A stretch of 64,000 nt of DNA. Source: Isoptericola sp044389085 (GTDB taxonomy: Bacteria > Actinomycetota > Actinomycetes > Actinomycetales > Cellulomonadaceae). The stretch is taken from contig NZ_JBIRXP010000001.1 in assembly GCF_044389085.1 (NCBI RefSeq), positions 806,001-870,000 of the forward strand, written 5' to 3'. The notes beneath the pieces were generated by a model. It was not told the origin of the DNA. It did not search any database and saw nothing but the letters and a program-made list of their open reading frames with translations. Of the stretch, positions 32,861-41,354 are shown piece by piece. The number at the start of each line of letters is the position of its first letter. Within the stretch, counting starts at the first letter, position 1. The translations under genes and the position numbers were made by a program.

Positions 32861-34318
32861 ATGGATGCGGGGCAGATCGTCGGGATCGTGACGGGCCTGG
32901 TCGTGGTGGTCGTGCTGGTCACGGCAGTCGCGTTCTGGGTGGTGCGTCGCCGCAAGGCGGCGCGCGGACGGGCTCAGGACCTCGAGGCCGAGCTCCAGCG
33001 GCTCGGCGTGGAGGCCGGCTCCGCCCTGGTGCGGGCCGACGAGCGCGCCCGGCTCGCCGAGGACGAGCTCGCGTTCGCGCAGGCCGAGCTCGGTGACCGG
33101 GAGACGCGCGAGCTCGCGCCCACCCTCCGCCGGGCCCGCGAGCGCCTCGCCGAGGCGTTCCACCTCAACCAGCTCCTGCACGACCACGTCCCGGACACTG
33201 ACCAGCAGCGGCGCGAGTGGTCGGCCCGCGTCGTCGACCTCTGCCGGTCGGCCGACGCGTCGCTGGACGAGCTCGACCGAGGCCTCGCGACCCTGCGGCA
33301 GACCGTCCGCTCGACCCCCGACGCGGTCGACCGCGTCGACGCCGAGCTGGCGCGGGTGCGCGAGGTCGTGCCCGCCGCGCGCGGCGACCTCGAGCGGCTG
33401 CGGGGCCAGTACGCCGAGCGTGCGCTGCTGCCCGTGGCCGACAACCCCGACCAGGCCGAGCGGCTGCTCGAGTTCGCCGCCCGCAGCACCGCGGCGGCCC
33501 GCAAGCGCCTCACGACGCAGCAGGTCGCCGAGGCCGGGGCCGCGGCCCGCGCGGCGGAGGAGGCCGTGCGCCGCGCCGAGGGGCTGCTGCGCGCCGTCGA
33601 CGACTACGAGGCCGAGGCGCTGCGCGCGGAGGCCGCGCTCGGCGCGATCGTCGCGGAGTCCCGTGCCGAGCTCGCCGAGGCGCGCGCCCTCCCGGCGGCC
33701 CAGCGCGCGGGCCGGATCGACGGCGCGGTCGTGGCGCTCGAGGACGCCCTGTCCGCCCTGCCCGCGCCCGGCGAGCCCGGCGACCCGGTCGGATCGCTCA
33801 CCCGGGTCCGTGAGGCCAACACCGCCCTCGACGACGCCGTGGCCGAGCGGGCGGAGCGCGACGAGCGTGCCCGACGGGCGGCGTCCCATCTCGGGCCCGC
33901 GCTCGACGACGCCGAGCGGCAGCTCGCGGCGGCACGCTCCGTCGTCGACGACTACCGCGCCCCCGTGGGGCCCGACGCCCGCACCCGCCTGGCGGAGGCC
34001 GAGCGGGAGGTCGCGCAGGCGCGCAGCGCCGAGGACCCCGAGCGTGCGGTCGCCGCCGCCCGGCGGGGCGCCGCGCTCGCCGCCGAGGCCGCGACTCTCG
34101 CCCACCGCGACATCGCGCGCTCCGGGCACGGCCAGCGCTGGGACGGCGGCTACAACACCGGCGGGCACGACCGTGGGTACGACCGCGGGTACGGCTGGCA
34201 GGGCGCTCGGCGCCCCGGCGGGCGCAGCGGCTCGGACGTCTTCGGCGCCGTCCTCGGCGGGATGGTGCTGGGCGGCATCCTGGACGACATCGGGGACATC
34301 GGCGACATCTTCGACTGA
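32861..34318 (+). CDS. Long coiled-coil membrane protein with Gly/Asp tail
   Basis: 485 residues, function not known. One N-terminal transmembrane helix (about residues 4-27) and stop-transfer RRRKAARGR, then nearly 400 residues of Ala/Glu/Arg-rich helix with coiled-coil periodicity, then a flexible tail with GYNTGGHDRGYDRGYGWQ and a final hydrophobic VFGAVLGGMVLGGILDDI followed by acidic IGDIGDIFD. This resembles the C-terminal part of actinobacterial TPM-domain proteins, but the TPM domain is missing. ATG 32861 is 7 nt after TACGAT (32848-32853), favouring it over ATG 32852, which lies within that box. The gene stands alone between two hairpin-bounded units. Possibly an envelope or PspA-like scaffold; unproven. 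Confidence 0.8.
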   Translation: MDAGQIVGIVTGLVVVVVLVTAVAFWVVRRRKAARGRAQDLEAELQRLGVEAGSALVRADERARLAEDELAFAQAELGDRETRELAPTLRRARERLAEAFHLNQLLHDHVPDTDQQRREWSARVVDLCRSADASLDELDRGLATLRQTVRSTPDAVDRVDAELARVREVVPAARGDLERLRGQYAERALLPVADNPDQAERLLEFAARSTAAARKRLTTQQVAEAGAAARAAEEAVRRAEGLLRAVDDYEAEALRAEAALGAIVAESRAELAEARALPAAQRAGRIDGAVVALEDALSALPAPGEPGDPVGSLTRVREANTALDDAVAERAERDERARRAASHLGPALDDAERQLAAARSVVDDYRAPVGPDARTRLAEAEREVAQARSAEDPERAVAAARRGAALAAEAATLAHRDIARSGHGQRWDGGYNTGGHDRGYDRGYGWQGARRPGGRSGSDVFGAVLGGMVLGGILDDIGDIGDIFD

Positions 34319-34349
34319 CGCCGCCGGCACGACGGGCGCGGGAGGACTG

Positions 34350-34628
34350 ATGACCACCAGGGTGCGGCGACGCGTGCGGGTGCACGGGCGCGTGCAGGGC
34401 GTGGGTTTCCGCTGGGCGACGCGCGAGGCCGCCCGCCGCGCGGGTGTCGGCGGCGTCGTGCGCAACCTCCCCGACGGCACGGTCGAGGCGGAGGTCGAGG
34501 GCTCACCCGACGCGGTGGACGCGATGCTCGCCTTCCTGCGTCAGGGCCCGCTCGGCGCGCACGTGACCGCCGTGGACGTCGAGGACGTGCCGCCGGTCGG
34601 GGACAGCTCTTTCGACGTCAGCGGCTGA
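34350..34628 (+). CDS. acyP: Acylphosphatase
   Basis: 92-residue acylphosphatase, hydrolysing carboxyl-phosphate bonds. The family signature is GRVQGVGFRWATREAARRAG (about residues 14-33) with the catalytic Arg in GFRW, and the second element GGVVRNLPDGTVE holds the catalytic Asn. ATG 34350 has GGAGG 5 nt upstream. Its 3' end overlaps the convergent methyltransferase gene by 11 nt (34618-34628). Full length. Confidence 0.95.
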   Translation: MTTRVRRRVRVHGRVQGVGFRWATREAARRAGVGGVVRNLPDGTVEAEVEGSPDAVDAMLAFLRQGPLGAHVTAVDVEDVPPVGDSSFDVSG

Positions 34629-35340
34629 CGTCGTGCGGCCCGGGCACCGGCAGCCGCGCCGCCACGTGCTCGACGACGCCCGCTCGCGTGCGCGCGTGCT
34701 CCTCGACCGCGAGCCCCCGCTCGAGCACCCAGCGCATCGGCCGACGCCGGAAGTGCTCCCCGGCCACGGGCACGCTCACCGCGTCCGCGAGCGCCTGGAG
34801 CGCCCGCAGCGGCCAGGCGCTGGACACCACGTGGTCGGCGAGGAGCAGCAGGCCGCCGGGGCGCAGCACGCGCGTCATCTCGGCCAGGGCCGCCCGCTCG
34901 TCGGCGATGCCGCACAGCGAGAAGGTGCACACGACGGTGTCGAACGACGCGTCCGGCAGGTCGAGGGCCTGCGCGTCGCCCTGGCGCAGGTCGGAGCCGG
35001 GGTCGATGCCGAGGCCGAGACGCTCCGCCCGACGGCGCGCGACGTCCAGCATGCCGGCGCTCTGGTCGACCCCGACGAAGCCGCCCGCGCGGGTGCCGAC
35101 CGCCGGGCGGGTGACCGCGGCCGGGTAGTGCTCGAGGTTGAGGCCGGTGCCGACGGCGACCTCGAGGGTGCGTCCCTCTGCCAGCGCGCACAGGTGCCGC
35201 CGCAGCCCCGGGAACAGGCGCCGCTCGGCGGCCGCGAAGGCCCGGTCGTACCCCGCCGCCTCGCGGTCCCACCGCCGCCGCAGCCGCGCCGGCCTCCCGC
35301 CCTGACCGGCCTCCTGCAGCGCGCCGTCGTCGCTGGTCAT
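34618..35340 (-). CDS. Class I SAM-dependent methyltransferase
   Basis: 240 residues. Motif I reads TLEVAVGTGLNLEHYP (about 58-73), with VGTG in place of the usual GCGTG; FVGVDQSAGMLDVARRRAERL follows (acidic loop), then ASFDTVVCTFSLCGI and VLRPGGLLLLADHV. This order fits the UbiE/Coq5-like methyltransferase_11 group. The frame is open upstream but those parts are antisense to sortase. ATG 35340 chosen as the first start in the coding-like region. Convergent overlap with acyP. Substrate unknown; small phospholipid or quinone substrates are typical of relatives. Confidence 0.88.
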   Translation of the reverse strand: MTSDDGALQEAGQGGRPARLRRRWDREAAGYDRAFAAAERRLFPGLRRHLCALAEGRTLEVAVGTGLNLEHYPAAVTRPAVGTRAGGFVGVDQSAGMLDVARRRAERLGLGIDPGSDLRQGDAQALDLPDASFDTVVCTFSLCGIADERAALAEMTRVLRPGGLLLLADHVVSSAWPLRALQALADAVSVPVAGEHFRRRPMRWVLERGLAVEEHARTRAGVVEHVAARLPVPGPHDVSR

Positions 35341-35385
35341 GGGCCCAGGCTCCCACGACCGCGGTGACCACGTAGCATCGCGCAC

Positions 35386-36126
35386 GTGACGACTCCCACC
35401 CACGCCCGACCCCGCCGGAGCCGCGGCGCCGGCAGCGCCGTCGTGGGCGGCATCGGCGAGATCCTCATCACCCTCGGGGTGGTGCTGGGGCTGTTCGTCG
35501 TGTGGCAGCTGTGGTGGACGTCCGTCGAGGCCACGGCGCAGGCGCAGCAGGTGATGCAGGAGTTCGAGGCGACCCTGCCGCCCGCCAACCCCGAGCCCGC
35601 CGAGCTGCGCACGGACGACCCGCCCGTGCCGGACCCGGTGGGGTACGGGGAGACGATCGGCACTCTCATCGTGCCCGCGTGGTACGGGCTGACGAACAAC
35701 GCCATGCCGATCGCGGAGGGCACGGGCATGGACGTGCTCGACCGCGCGATGGCGGGGCACTACGAGACGTCGCAGCAGGTGGGCGAAGTCGGCAACTTCG
35801 CGCTCGCCGGGCACCGCCGCACGCACGGCAACTCGTTCCGGCACGTGGACAAGCTGGACGAGGGCGACCAGATCATCGTCGAGACGGCGACGACCTGGTA
35901 CGTCTACGAGGTCACCGACCACGAGATCGTCACGCCCGACCAGGTGGACGTCGTGGCGCCGGTGCCGCACCACCCGGACCAGAAGCCGACCGAACGGATG
36001 CTGACGCTCACCACCTGCCACTCGCTCACCCTGGGCGAGTTCGGCAACGACCACCGCTGGATCACGTACGCGACGTTCGTCGGCTGGATGGACCGCGCCG
36101 ACGGCACGCCCGAGCAGGTCCGCTGA
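35386..36126 (+). CDS. Class E sortase
   Basis: Membrane-anchored transpeptidase that joins surface proteins to peptidoglycan or pilins; class E enzymes prefer LAxTG-like signals. 246 residues: one N-terminal membrane helix (about 25-43), then the beta-barrel. Catalytic histidine in FALAGHRRTHG, cysteine in LTLTTCHSLT, arginine in NDHRWITY. GTG 35386 is 7 nt after TAGCAT (35373-35378). A 53-residue membrane protein follows at 36 nt. Class E sortases of actinobacteria usually sit in housekeeping positions without their substrate gene, as here. Confidence 0.94.
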   Translation: MTTPTHARPRRSRGAGSAVVGGIGEILITLGVVLGLFVVWQLWWTSVEATAQAQQVMQEFEATLPPANPEPAELRTDDPPVPDPVGYGETIGTLIVPAWYGLTNNAMPIAEGTGMDVLDRAMAGHYETSQQVGEVGNFALAGHRRTHGNSFRHVDKLDEGDQIIVETATTWYVYEVTDHEIVTPDQVDVVAPVPHHPDQKPTERMLTLTTCHSLTLGEFGNDHRWITYATFVGWMDRADGTPEQVR

Positions 36127-36161
36127 GAGTCGACGAGACCTCGACGAGAACGAGAGACGAC

Positions 36162-36323
36162 ATGTACGCGTGGATCTTCCGTCACCTGCCGGGCAACCTG
36201 TTCTGGCGGGTGCTGCAGTCGCTGGTGCTGGTCGCCGCCGTGGTGGCCGCCCTGTTCCTGTGGGTGTTCCCGGCGATCGCCCCGTACCTGACGCTGCTGG
36301 AGGGCGACCCCGCGGTGGGCTGA
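36162..36323 (+). CDS. Small membrane protein downstream of sortase
   Basis: 53 residues: MYAWIFRHLPGNLFWRVLQS then a hydrophobic helix (about residues 20-42) and a short acidic end (LLEGDPAVG). ATG 36162 has GAGAGACGAC upstream, a weak ribosome site. It lies 36 nt after the class E sortase on the same strand. Small proteins with the same HLPG(N)LFWR-like opening are common beside this sortase in actinobacteria, which supports a real gene; the role is unknown. Confidence 0.75.
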   Translation: MYAWIFRHLPGNLFWRVLQSLVLVAAVVAALFLWVFPAIAPYLTLLEGDPAVG

Positions 36324-36349
36324 CGCCCGGGCCGCGGCGGGCCCGGTCG

Positions 36350-37342
36350 TCAGCTGCTCGCGCGCACCACGAGCTCGGGGTCGTAGAGCACCTCCTGCGG
36401 CGCGGCGGCGGGGTCGTCGATCTCGCGCAGCAGGATCTCGGCGGCGGTGGTGCCGATGGCCTCGGCGGGCTGGCGCACCGTGGTGAGCGGGACGGCGCCG
36501 GTGGTGGCGAACGGGATGTCGTCGTAGCCGACGAGCGCGACGTCCTCGGGCACCCGCACCCCGCCGTCCAGGAGCGCGCGCAGCAGGCCGAGCGCGTGCA
36601 TGTCGTTGCCCGCGAGGACGGCGTCGGGCCGCTCGTCCGGCGCCGCGGCGGCGATCCGGCGCCCCACCTCAGCGCCCTCGGGCACGCCCAGGTCGTCAGA
36701 GTGCACGACCTCGAGCGTCGCGCCCGGCGTGCCGTCGACGACCTGGTGCATGCCCTCGAGCCGGCGCCGCACCTGCTGCACCCGCGCCCGGCCGGTGGCG
36801 GCGAGCAGCCGGCGCCGTCCGCCGTCCACGAGGTGCTGCGCGGCCACCCGGCCTCCCTCATGGTGCCGCAGGGAGACGGTCGACAGGCGGCCCGTCGGGT
36901 CCTGCTGGTCGACCACCACGACCGGGCTGCCCCGCTCCTTGCGCGCCGTCAGCGCGGCCATCTGGGTGTCGTGCGGCGCCACGACCATGCCGTCGAAGCG
37001 CAGCTGCTCGAACAGCGCGACGAGGCGCTCCTGCTGCTCGGGGGACTCGTGCGTGCTCCCCGTCACGAGGGTGAGGTCCGCCCCCGCGACCACGCGCTCG
37101 ACGGCGGTCACGACGTCGGCGAAGAACGGGTTGGACGCGTTGATCACCGACACGCCCACGATGCCGGAGCGCTGCCACCGCAGCTGCCGGGCGGACAGGC
37201 TCGGCACGAAGCCCAGCTGCTCCACCGCGGCGCGGATGCGCGCCGTCGTGGCGGGCGCGACCTTCTCGGGGCGGTTGAGGAAGTTGGAGACGGTGGCGGC
37301 GGAGACGCCGACGTGCCGCGCCACGTCGTGGATGGTCACCAT
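36350..37342 (-). CDS. LacI family transcriptional regulator
   Basis: 330 residues. N-terminal lambda-repressor-type HTH (TIHDVARHVGVSAATVSNFL, residues 3-22) with the hinge helix region SARQLRWQRSG, then a periplasmic-binding-like effector domain ending VGYDDIPFATTGAVPLTTVR. ATG 37342 is preceded by GGGGGAGGG. Divergent from the LLM oxidoreductase; only 26 nt lie between the starts. LacI proteins mostly respond to sugars and act on themselves and near genes. No sugar gene is adjacent, so the target is unclear; an ABC exporter promoter 2.7 kb away carries a palindrome of LacI type. Confidence 0.93.
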   Translation of the reverse strand: MVTIHDVARHVGVSAATVSNFLNRPEKVAPATTARIRAAVEQLGFVPSLSARQLRWQRSGIVGVSVINASNPFFADVVTAVERVVAGADLTLVTGSTHESPEQQERLVALFEQLRFDGMVVAPHDTQMAALTARKERGSPVVVVDQQDPTGRLSTVSLRHHEGGRVAAQHLVDGGRRRLLAATGRARVQQVRRRLEGMHQVVDGTPGATLEVVHSDDLGVPEGAEVGRRIAAAAPDERPDAVLAGNDMHALGLLRALLDGGVRVPEDVALVGYDDIPFATTGAVPLTTVRQPAEAIGTTAAEILLREIDDPAAAPQEVLYDPELVVRASS

Positions 37343-37368
37343 GCGCCCTCCCCCGGCAGGATGGGCTC

Positions 37369-38277
37369 ATGACCCCGCGCTCCGACGCGCGCACCGACCC
37401 GCGCACCGACCCCGGCAAGCCGCTCCGCTTCGGGGTGAAGCTCACGCAGGACGCCCCCGTCGAGACCTTCCGCCAGGTGTGGCAGGTGGCCGACCAGGCC
37501 GGGTTCGACCACGTGTGGGTGATGGACCATCTCGCCTCCTTGGGCGCGGACGACGACCGCCCGATCTTCGACGCGTGGGCCATGCAGGCGGCGATGGCCG
37601 TGGCCACCTCGCGGGTGCGGATCGGCTGCATGGTGTCCGGCAACTCCTACCGCCACCCGGTGATGCTGGCCAAGCTGGCCACGACGGTCGACCACCTCTC
37701 GGGCGGGCGGCTCGAGCTCGGGATCGGCGCCGGCTGGAACGAGCACGAGCACACCATGTACGGCCTCGACCTCGGCAGCGTGCGGACCCGGATGGACCGC
37801 CTCGAGGAGGCCCTGCAGGTCCTCACCTCGCTGTGGGAGCGGCCCCGCACCACCTTCGACGGCGCGCACTACCGCCTGGTCGACGCGGTCGCGGAGCCCA
37901 AGCCGGTGCAGCGCCCGCACCCCCCGATCTGGGTGGGAGGTTCCGGGCCGCGGCGCACCCTGCGGCTGGTCGCGCAGTACGCGGACGCGTGGAACGACAC
38001 GTCCAGCACACCCGAGCAGGTGGCCGCGCTCGGCGAGGTGCTCGAGCGCCACTGTGCGGACGTCGGGCGCGACCCGGCACAGATCCGGCGCACGGTGCAG
38101 CTGCGGCTGCGCGAGCACCCCCTCGCCGCCCTCCCGGCCCTGGTGGAGCGGTACGCCGCCGCGGGCGTCACGGAGTTCGTGGTGGTGCTGTCCTCGGGCG
38201 CTGCCGCGCTGCGCGAGCTCGACGAGGTGGTCGCCGCCCTGCCCACGCTGCGTGCCGCCGCCGGAGCGGGCCACTAG
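37369..38277 (+). CDS. LLM class F420-dependent oxidoreductase
   Basis: Luciferase-like TIM-barrel oxidoreductase, likely using coenzyme F420. 302 residues. Blocks seen: FGVKLTQDAPVETFRQVWQV at the start, VWVMDHL, RVRIGCMVSGNSYRHPVMLA, SGGRLELGIGAGWNEHEH and IWVGGSGPRRTLRLVAQYAD, characteristic of the F420 LLM group. ATG 37369 is 6 nt after CAGGAT (37357-37362). The stop codon shares CTAG (38274-38277) with the stop of the convergent ABC gene. Substrate unknown. Confidence 0.92.
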   Translation: MTPRSDARTDPRTDPGKPLRFGVKLTQDAPVETFRQVWQVADQAGFDHVWVMDHLASLGADDDRPIFDAWAMQAAMAVATSRVRIGCMVSGNSYRHPVMLAKLATTVDHLSGGRLELGIGAGWNEHEHTMYGLDLGSVRTRMDRLEEALQVLTSLWERPRTTFDGAHYRLVDAVAEPKPVQRPHPPIWVGGSGPRRTLRLVAQYADAWNDTSSTPEQVAALGEVLERHCADVGRDPAQIRRTVQLRLREHPLAALPALVERYAAAGVTEFVVVLSSGAAALRELDEVVAALPTLRAAAGAGH

Positions 38278-40073
38278 GCCGCACCCGCCTGCGCGGCGTG
38301 CAGGGCGGCGTACCGGCCGCCGCGCCGCAGCAGCTCGTCGTGGTCGCCGACCTCGACGACGCGGCCGTGCTCGAGCACGACGATGCGGTCGGCGGCCCGC
38401 ACGGTGGACAGCCGGTGCGCCACGACGAGGGTCGTGCGGTCGCGCATGAGCCGGTCGAGGGCGTCGCGGACGACGGCCTCCGCCTCCGGGTCGAGCGCGC
38501 TGGTGGCCTCGTCGAGGAAGAGGATGCGGGGGTCGCGCACCAGCGCGCGGGCGATCGCGAGCCGCTGGCGCTGCCCGCCTGACAGCCGCGCGCCGCGCTG
38601 CCCCACCACGGTGTCCCACCCGTCGGGCTGGGCCTCGACGAAGTCCAGCGCGTTGGCGTCGCGCAGCGCGGCCCGGACTCGCTCGTCGGTCGCCGCCGGG
38701 TCCTCGCCGCCGGTGTCGAGCCCGTACGCGACGTTCTCGCGGATGGTGCCCTCGAAGAGCACCGACTCCTGCGGCACGACGGACACGAACCGGCGCACCG
38801 TGCGCAGGTCGAGCGCGGACATGTCCGCGCCGTCGAGCAGGAGGCGGCCGGAGGTGGGGCGCACGAACCCGAGCACGAGGTTGAGCAGCGTGGACTTGCC
38901 CGAGCCGGACGGCCCGACGAAGGCGACCGTCTCGCCCTCGCGGACCTCGAGGTCGACGTCGTGCAGGGCGTCCTCGACGGCGTCCTCGTACCGGTGCGAG
39001 ACGTGCTCGAGCCGCAGGTGCCCGCGCACCTCGTCGACCTGGCGACGTCCCTCGTTGCGCTCCAGGTCGGGCTCGGCGAGCACCTCCGCGATCGACCGCA
39101 CCGACTCCACGCCCCGCGCCGTCACCGGCACCAGGTTGAGCACCTGGGTCAGGCCCTGGGTCAGGAGGCCGAAGTAGGTGGACAGCAGCACGACCTCGCC
39201 GGGTGTCACGGGGATGAACCCGGTGAGCGAGACCACGGCGGCCAGGACGAGGCAGCACACCCCGAGCAGCTGCATCGCGACCCACGACACGGACGCCACG
39301 CGCCCGTTGAGCAGGTCGAGGCGCAGCGCCGCGCGGCGGACCTCGTCCGCGCCGTCGGCCACCCGCGAGACCGCCGTGCGCTCCAGGCCGTGGGCACGCG
39401 TCACGGGGATGAGGGAGGCCATCTCGCCGACGCGCGACGAGAACCCCTCGATCTCGCGCCGGAACTCCTCGTTGCGGGCCTGCGAACGGCGCGACATCGT
39501 GCGCCGGATCAGCAGGGCGGTCGGGATGGCCAGGGCGTAGACCGGCAGGAACTCGGGCACCTTGATCGCGGTCATCGTCACGGCGCCGATCATCACCATG
39601 GTGGCCGACAGCAGCGGGTGCGTGACCTGCTGCAGCATCAGCTCCACGTTCTCGACGTCGCGCACCACCTTGCTCTGCACGACGGCCGAGCTCGCGCGGG
39701 TGTGGTAGCCGATGGATAGCGCCTGGAGCCGCTCGACGAGCGCGTTGCGCAGGGTGGCGCCGGTGCCGCGCACGACGGTCATGAAGTTGCGGGTGTACAC
39801 GAGATGGTTCGGGTAGTTCTGCGCCAGCAGCACCACCGCGACCGCGAACCAGACCAGCACCGAGGACACCGTGCCGCCCTCGGCCACGATGTCGATCACA
39901 GCACCGGTGATGACCGGCAGGAACCACAGCGGCGTCTCCTTGACCGCGAAGGCCGTCAGCGCGACCGCCATGCGACGCGGTTGGGTGCCGAGCAGGCGCA
40001 GCAGCGACCGCACCGGCCGCTGGCCGTCGAGCAGGGGTTGGTCGGACGTGCTGGCAAGGGCTTTCCGGCGCAC
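38274..40073 (-). CDS. ABC exporter, membrane and ATPase domains fused
   Basis: 599 residues, exporter half-transporter that may act as a homodimer. Six-helix membrane domain (about 35-310), then Walker A GPSGSGKST, Q-loop VVPQESVLFEGT, signature RLSGGQRQRL, Walker B ILFLDEATSALD and H-loop VVAHRLSTV, all canonical. The likely start is GTG 40073: TAGAAT (40080-40085, minus strand) lies 6 nt upstream, so the mRNA is leaderless, and the palindrome GAATCGATTC overlaps this box. Convergent with the LLM gene at its 3' end. Substrate unknown. Confidence 0.92.
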   Translation of the reverse strand: MRRKALASTSDQPLLDGQRPVRSLLRLLGTQPRRMAVALTAFAVKETPLWFLPVITGAVIDIVAEGGTVSSVLVWFAVAVVLLAQNYPNHLVYTRNFMTVVRGTGATLRNALVERLQALSIGYHTRASSAVVQSKVVRDVENVELMLQQVTHPLLSATMVMIGAVTMTAIKVPEFLPVYALAIPTALLIRRTMSRRSQARNEEFRREIEGFSSRVGEMASLIPVTRAHGLERTAVSRVADGADEVRRAALRLDLLNGRVASVSWVAMQLLGVCCLVLAAVVSLTGFIPVTPGEVVLLSTYFGLLTQGLTQVLNLVPVTARGVESVRSIAEVLAEPDLERNEGRRQVDEVRGHLRLEHVSHRYEDAVEDALHDVDLEVREGETVAFVGPSGSGKSTLLNLVLGFVRPTSGRLLLDGADMSALDLRTVRRFVSVVPQESVLFEGTIRENVAYGLDTGGEDPAATDERVRAALRDANALDFVEAQPDGWDTVVGQRGARLSGGQRQRLAIARALVRDPRILFLDEATSALDPEAEAVVRDALDRLMRDRTTLVVAHRLSTVRAADRIVVLEHGRVVEVGDHDELLRRGGRYAALHAAQAGAA

Positions 40074-40085
40074 GAATCGATTCTA
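40074..40085 (-). promoter_or_regulatory. Leaderless promoter -10 with overlapping palindrome (ABC exporter)
   Basis: On the minus strand TAGAAT (40085-40080) is a good -10 six bases before GTG 40073. The perfect palindrome GAATCGATTC (40074-40083) covers the -10 end and the transcription start, a place where a repressor would block initiation. LacI-family sites often have this central CG form; the LacI gene at 36350 is a candidate. Inference. Confidence 0.5.
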
Positions 40086-40244
40086 TGCGGACGGGCGCCG
40101 GGGCGGGCCCGGCGTCCCACGGCCGCGGCGTGGCCGGGGCCCGGGGACGGCCGCGGTCGGCGCGCGGGCGCGTTCCCGTGCGGTCCTCGCCACAGTCGCC
40201 CCCGGACGGTCGGTGGGCGCCTCCGGCACGGCTAACCTGATCCC

Positions 40245-40682
40245 GTGGCTACCTTCTCGAGCGTGACGCGCCAGCACATCCTCCGGGCGATCGAGGAGTA
40301 CGACGACCGCGGGCCCGACGCCTTCGTCGGCGTCTACGGGTTCACCCCCACCCCGGCCCACACGTTCGTCCACGAGGAGCGCACGTACGACTCCAAGGCG
40401 GTGCTCGGCGTCGCGCACAAGTACGCGACCGGCTTCCCCGCCCGCGCGGAGGACCTCGTCGACGCCAAGTGCGACGACGCCGCCATCCTGCGCAAGCACG
40501 GCTTCGTCGCCACGGCGCCCGCCTCGGCGGCGCCGGCTCCCGCGCGCAAGCAGGCCGCCCCGCGGCGGAAGGCGGCGAGCACCACGCCCCGCAAGGCTGC
40601 GGTCCCCGAGCCCGAGCTCAAGATCTGCCCCACCTGCTTCACCGCGCTGCCGGGCACCGGCATCTGCGACGAGTGCGGCTGA
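40245..40682 (+). CDS. ScoMcrA-like N-terminal head domain protein with zinc ribbon
   Basis: 145 residues. Residues 1-85 (HILRAIEEYDDRGPDAFV, then HTFVHEERTYDSKAVLGVAH and DAAILRKHGF) resemble the N-terminal head domain of ScoMcrA-type modification-dependent restriction enzymes. A basic Ala/Lys/Pro linker follows, then a C-terminal ribbon with CPTC and CDEC (ICPTCFTALPGTGICDECG) that should bind zinc. The SRA, sulfur-binding and HNH nuclease domains of ScoMcrA are absent, so it is a stand-alone domain protein, perhaps a nucleic-acid reader. GTG 40245 is 6 nt after TAACCT (40233-40238). No restriction or modification genes nearby. Domain identity from memory of motifs; moderate certainty. Confidence 0.65.
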   Translation: MATFSSVTRQHILRAIEEYDDRGPDAFVGVYGFTPTPAHTFVHEERTYDSKAVLGVAHKYATGFPARAEDLVDAKCDDAAILRKHGFVATAPASAAPAPARKQAAPRRKAASTTPRKAAVPEPELKICPTCFTALPGTGICDECG

Positions 40683-40718
40683 CCGGCCGCCACTGACCGG
40701 ACGCCGACGGAGGCCCCG

Positions 40719-41351
40719 ATGCCCAGGACGCGACCCACGCCAGGAGCCTCCGCGCGCAGGTACGCGCGCATGTACCGGTTCGGCATCACCCCGTGGGAGC
40801 GGTCCGCGCGCGCGGCCTGGGCCGACGTGTCGGCGGTGCTCGACCGCGAGGAGGAGGGTCGCCCCCGGCCGCCGGGGCGGGCTCTCGACCTCGGCTGCGG
40901 CCGCGGAACGTACACGCCGGAGCTCGCCCGCCGCGGATGGGACGCCGTCGGCGTCGACGTGGTCCCCCGGGCGATCGAGGAGGCGCGCCGGCGCGCGCCG
41001 GGCGTGCGCTTCGAGGTCGGCGACGTGACGGCCCTGGACGCCTCCGGCCTCGGCACCTTCGACCTGTTCCTCGACGTGGGCTGCTTCCAGGGGCTCGACG
41101 CCGCCCGGCGGGGCGCCGAGGCGCGGGGCGTGACCGCGTGCGCCCGCCCCGGCGCGACGCTGCTCATGCTCGCGTTCGGCCCGTCGCGCTGGCAGCGTCT
41201 GGTCGAGGGCGTGTCCGAGGCAGAGGTCACCGCCGCGTTCGACGGCTGGGACCTGCTCGACGTGCGGGCCGCCGACACCGCGGGGCTCGGCTTCCCGATG
41301 AACCGCACGTCGCCGCGCTGGTACCGGCTCGGCCTGCCCACCGGGCCGTAG
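40719..41351 (+). CDS. Class I SAM-dependent methyltransferase
   Basis: 210 residues. Motif I ALDLGCGRGTYTPELARRG (about 51-69), then VGVDVVPRAIEEARRRAPG, FEVGDVTALD and FDLFLDVGCFQGLD: a small-molecule type methyltransferase of the methyltransferase_25/thiopurine-like group. ATG 40719 has GGAGG 5 nt upstream. It lies 36 nt after the ScoMcrA-head gene, so they may be cotranscribed, and converges on the sigma factor with 3 nt between stops. Substrate unknown. Confidence 0.88.
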   Translation: MPRTRPTPGASARRYARMYRFGITPWERSARAAWADVSAVLDREEEGRPRPPGRALDLGCGRGTYTPELARRGWDAVGVDVVPRAIEEARRRAPGVRFEVGDVTALDASGLGTFDLFLDVGCFQGLDAARRGAEARGVTACARPGATLLMLAFGPSRWQRLVEGVSEAEVTAAFDGWDLLDVRAADTAGLGFPMNRTSPRWYRLGLPTGP

Positions 41352-41354
41352 GGG

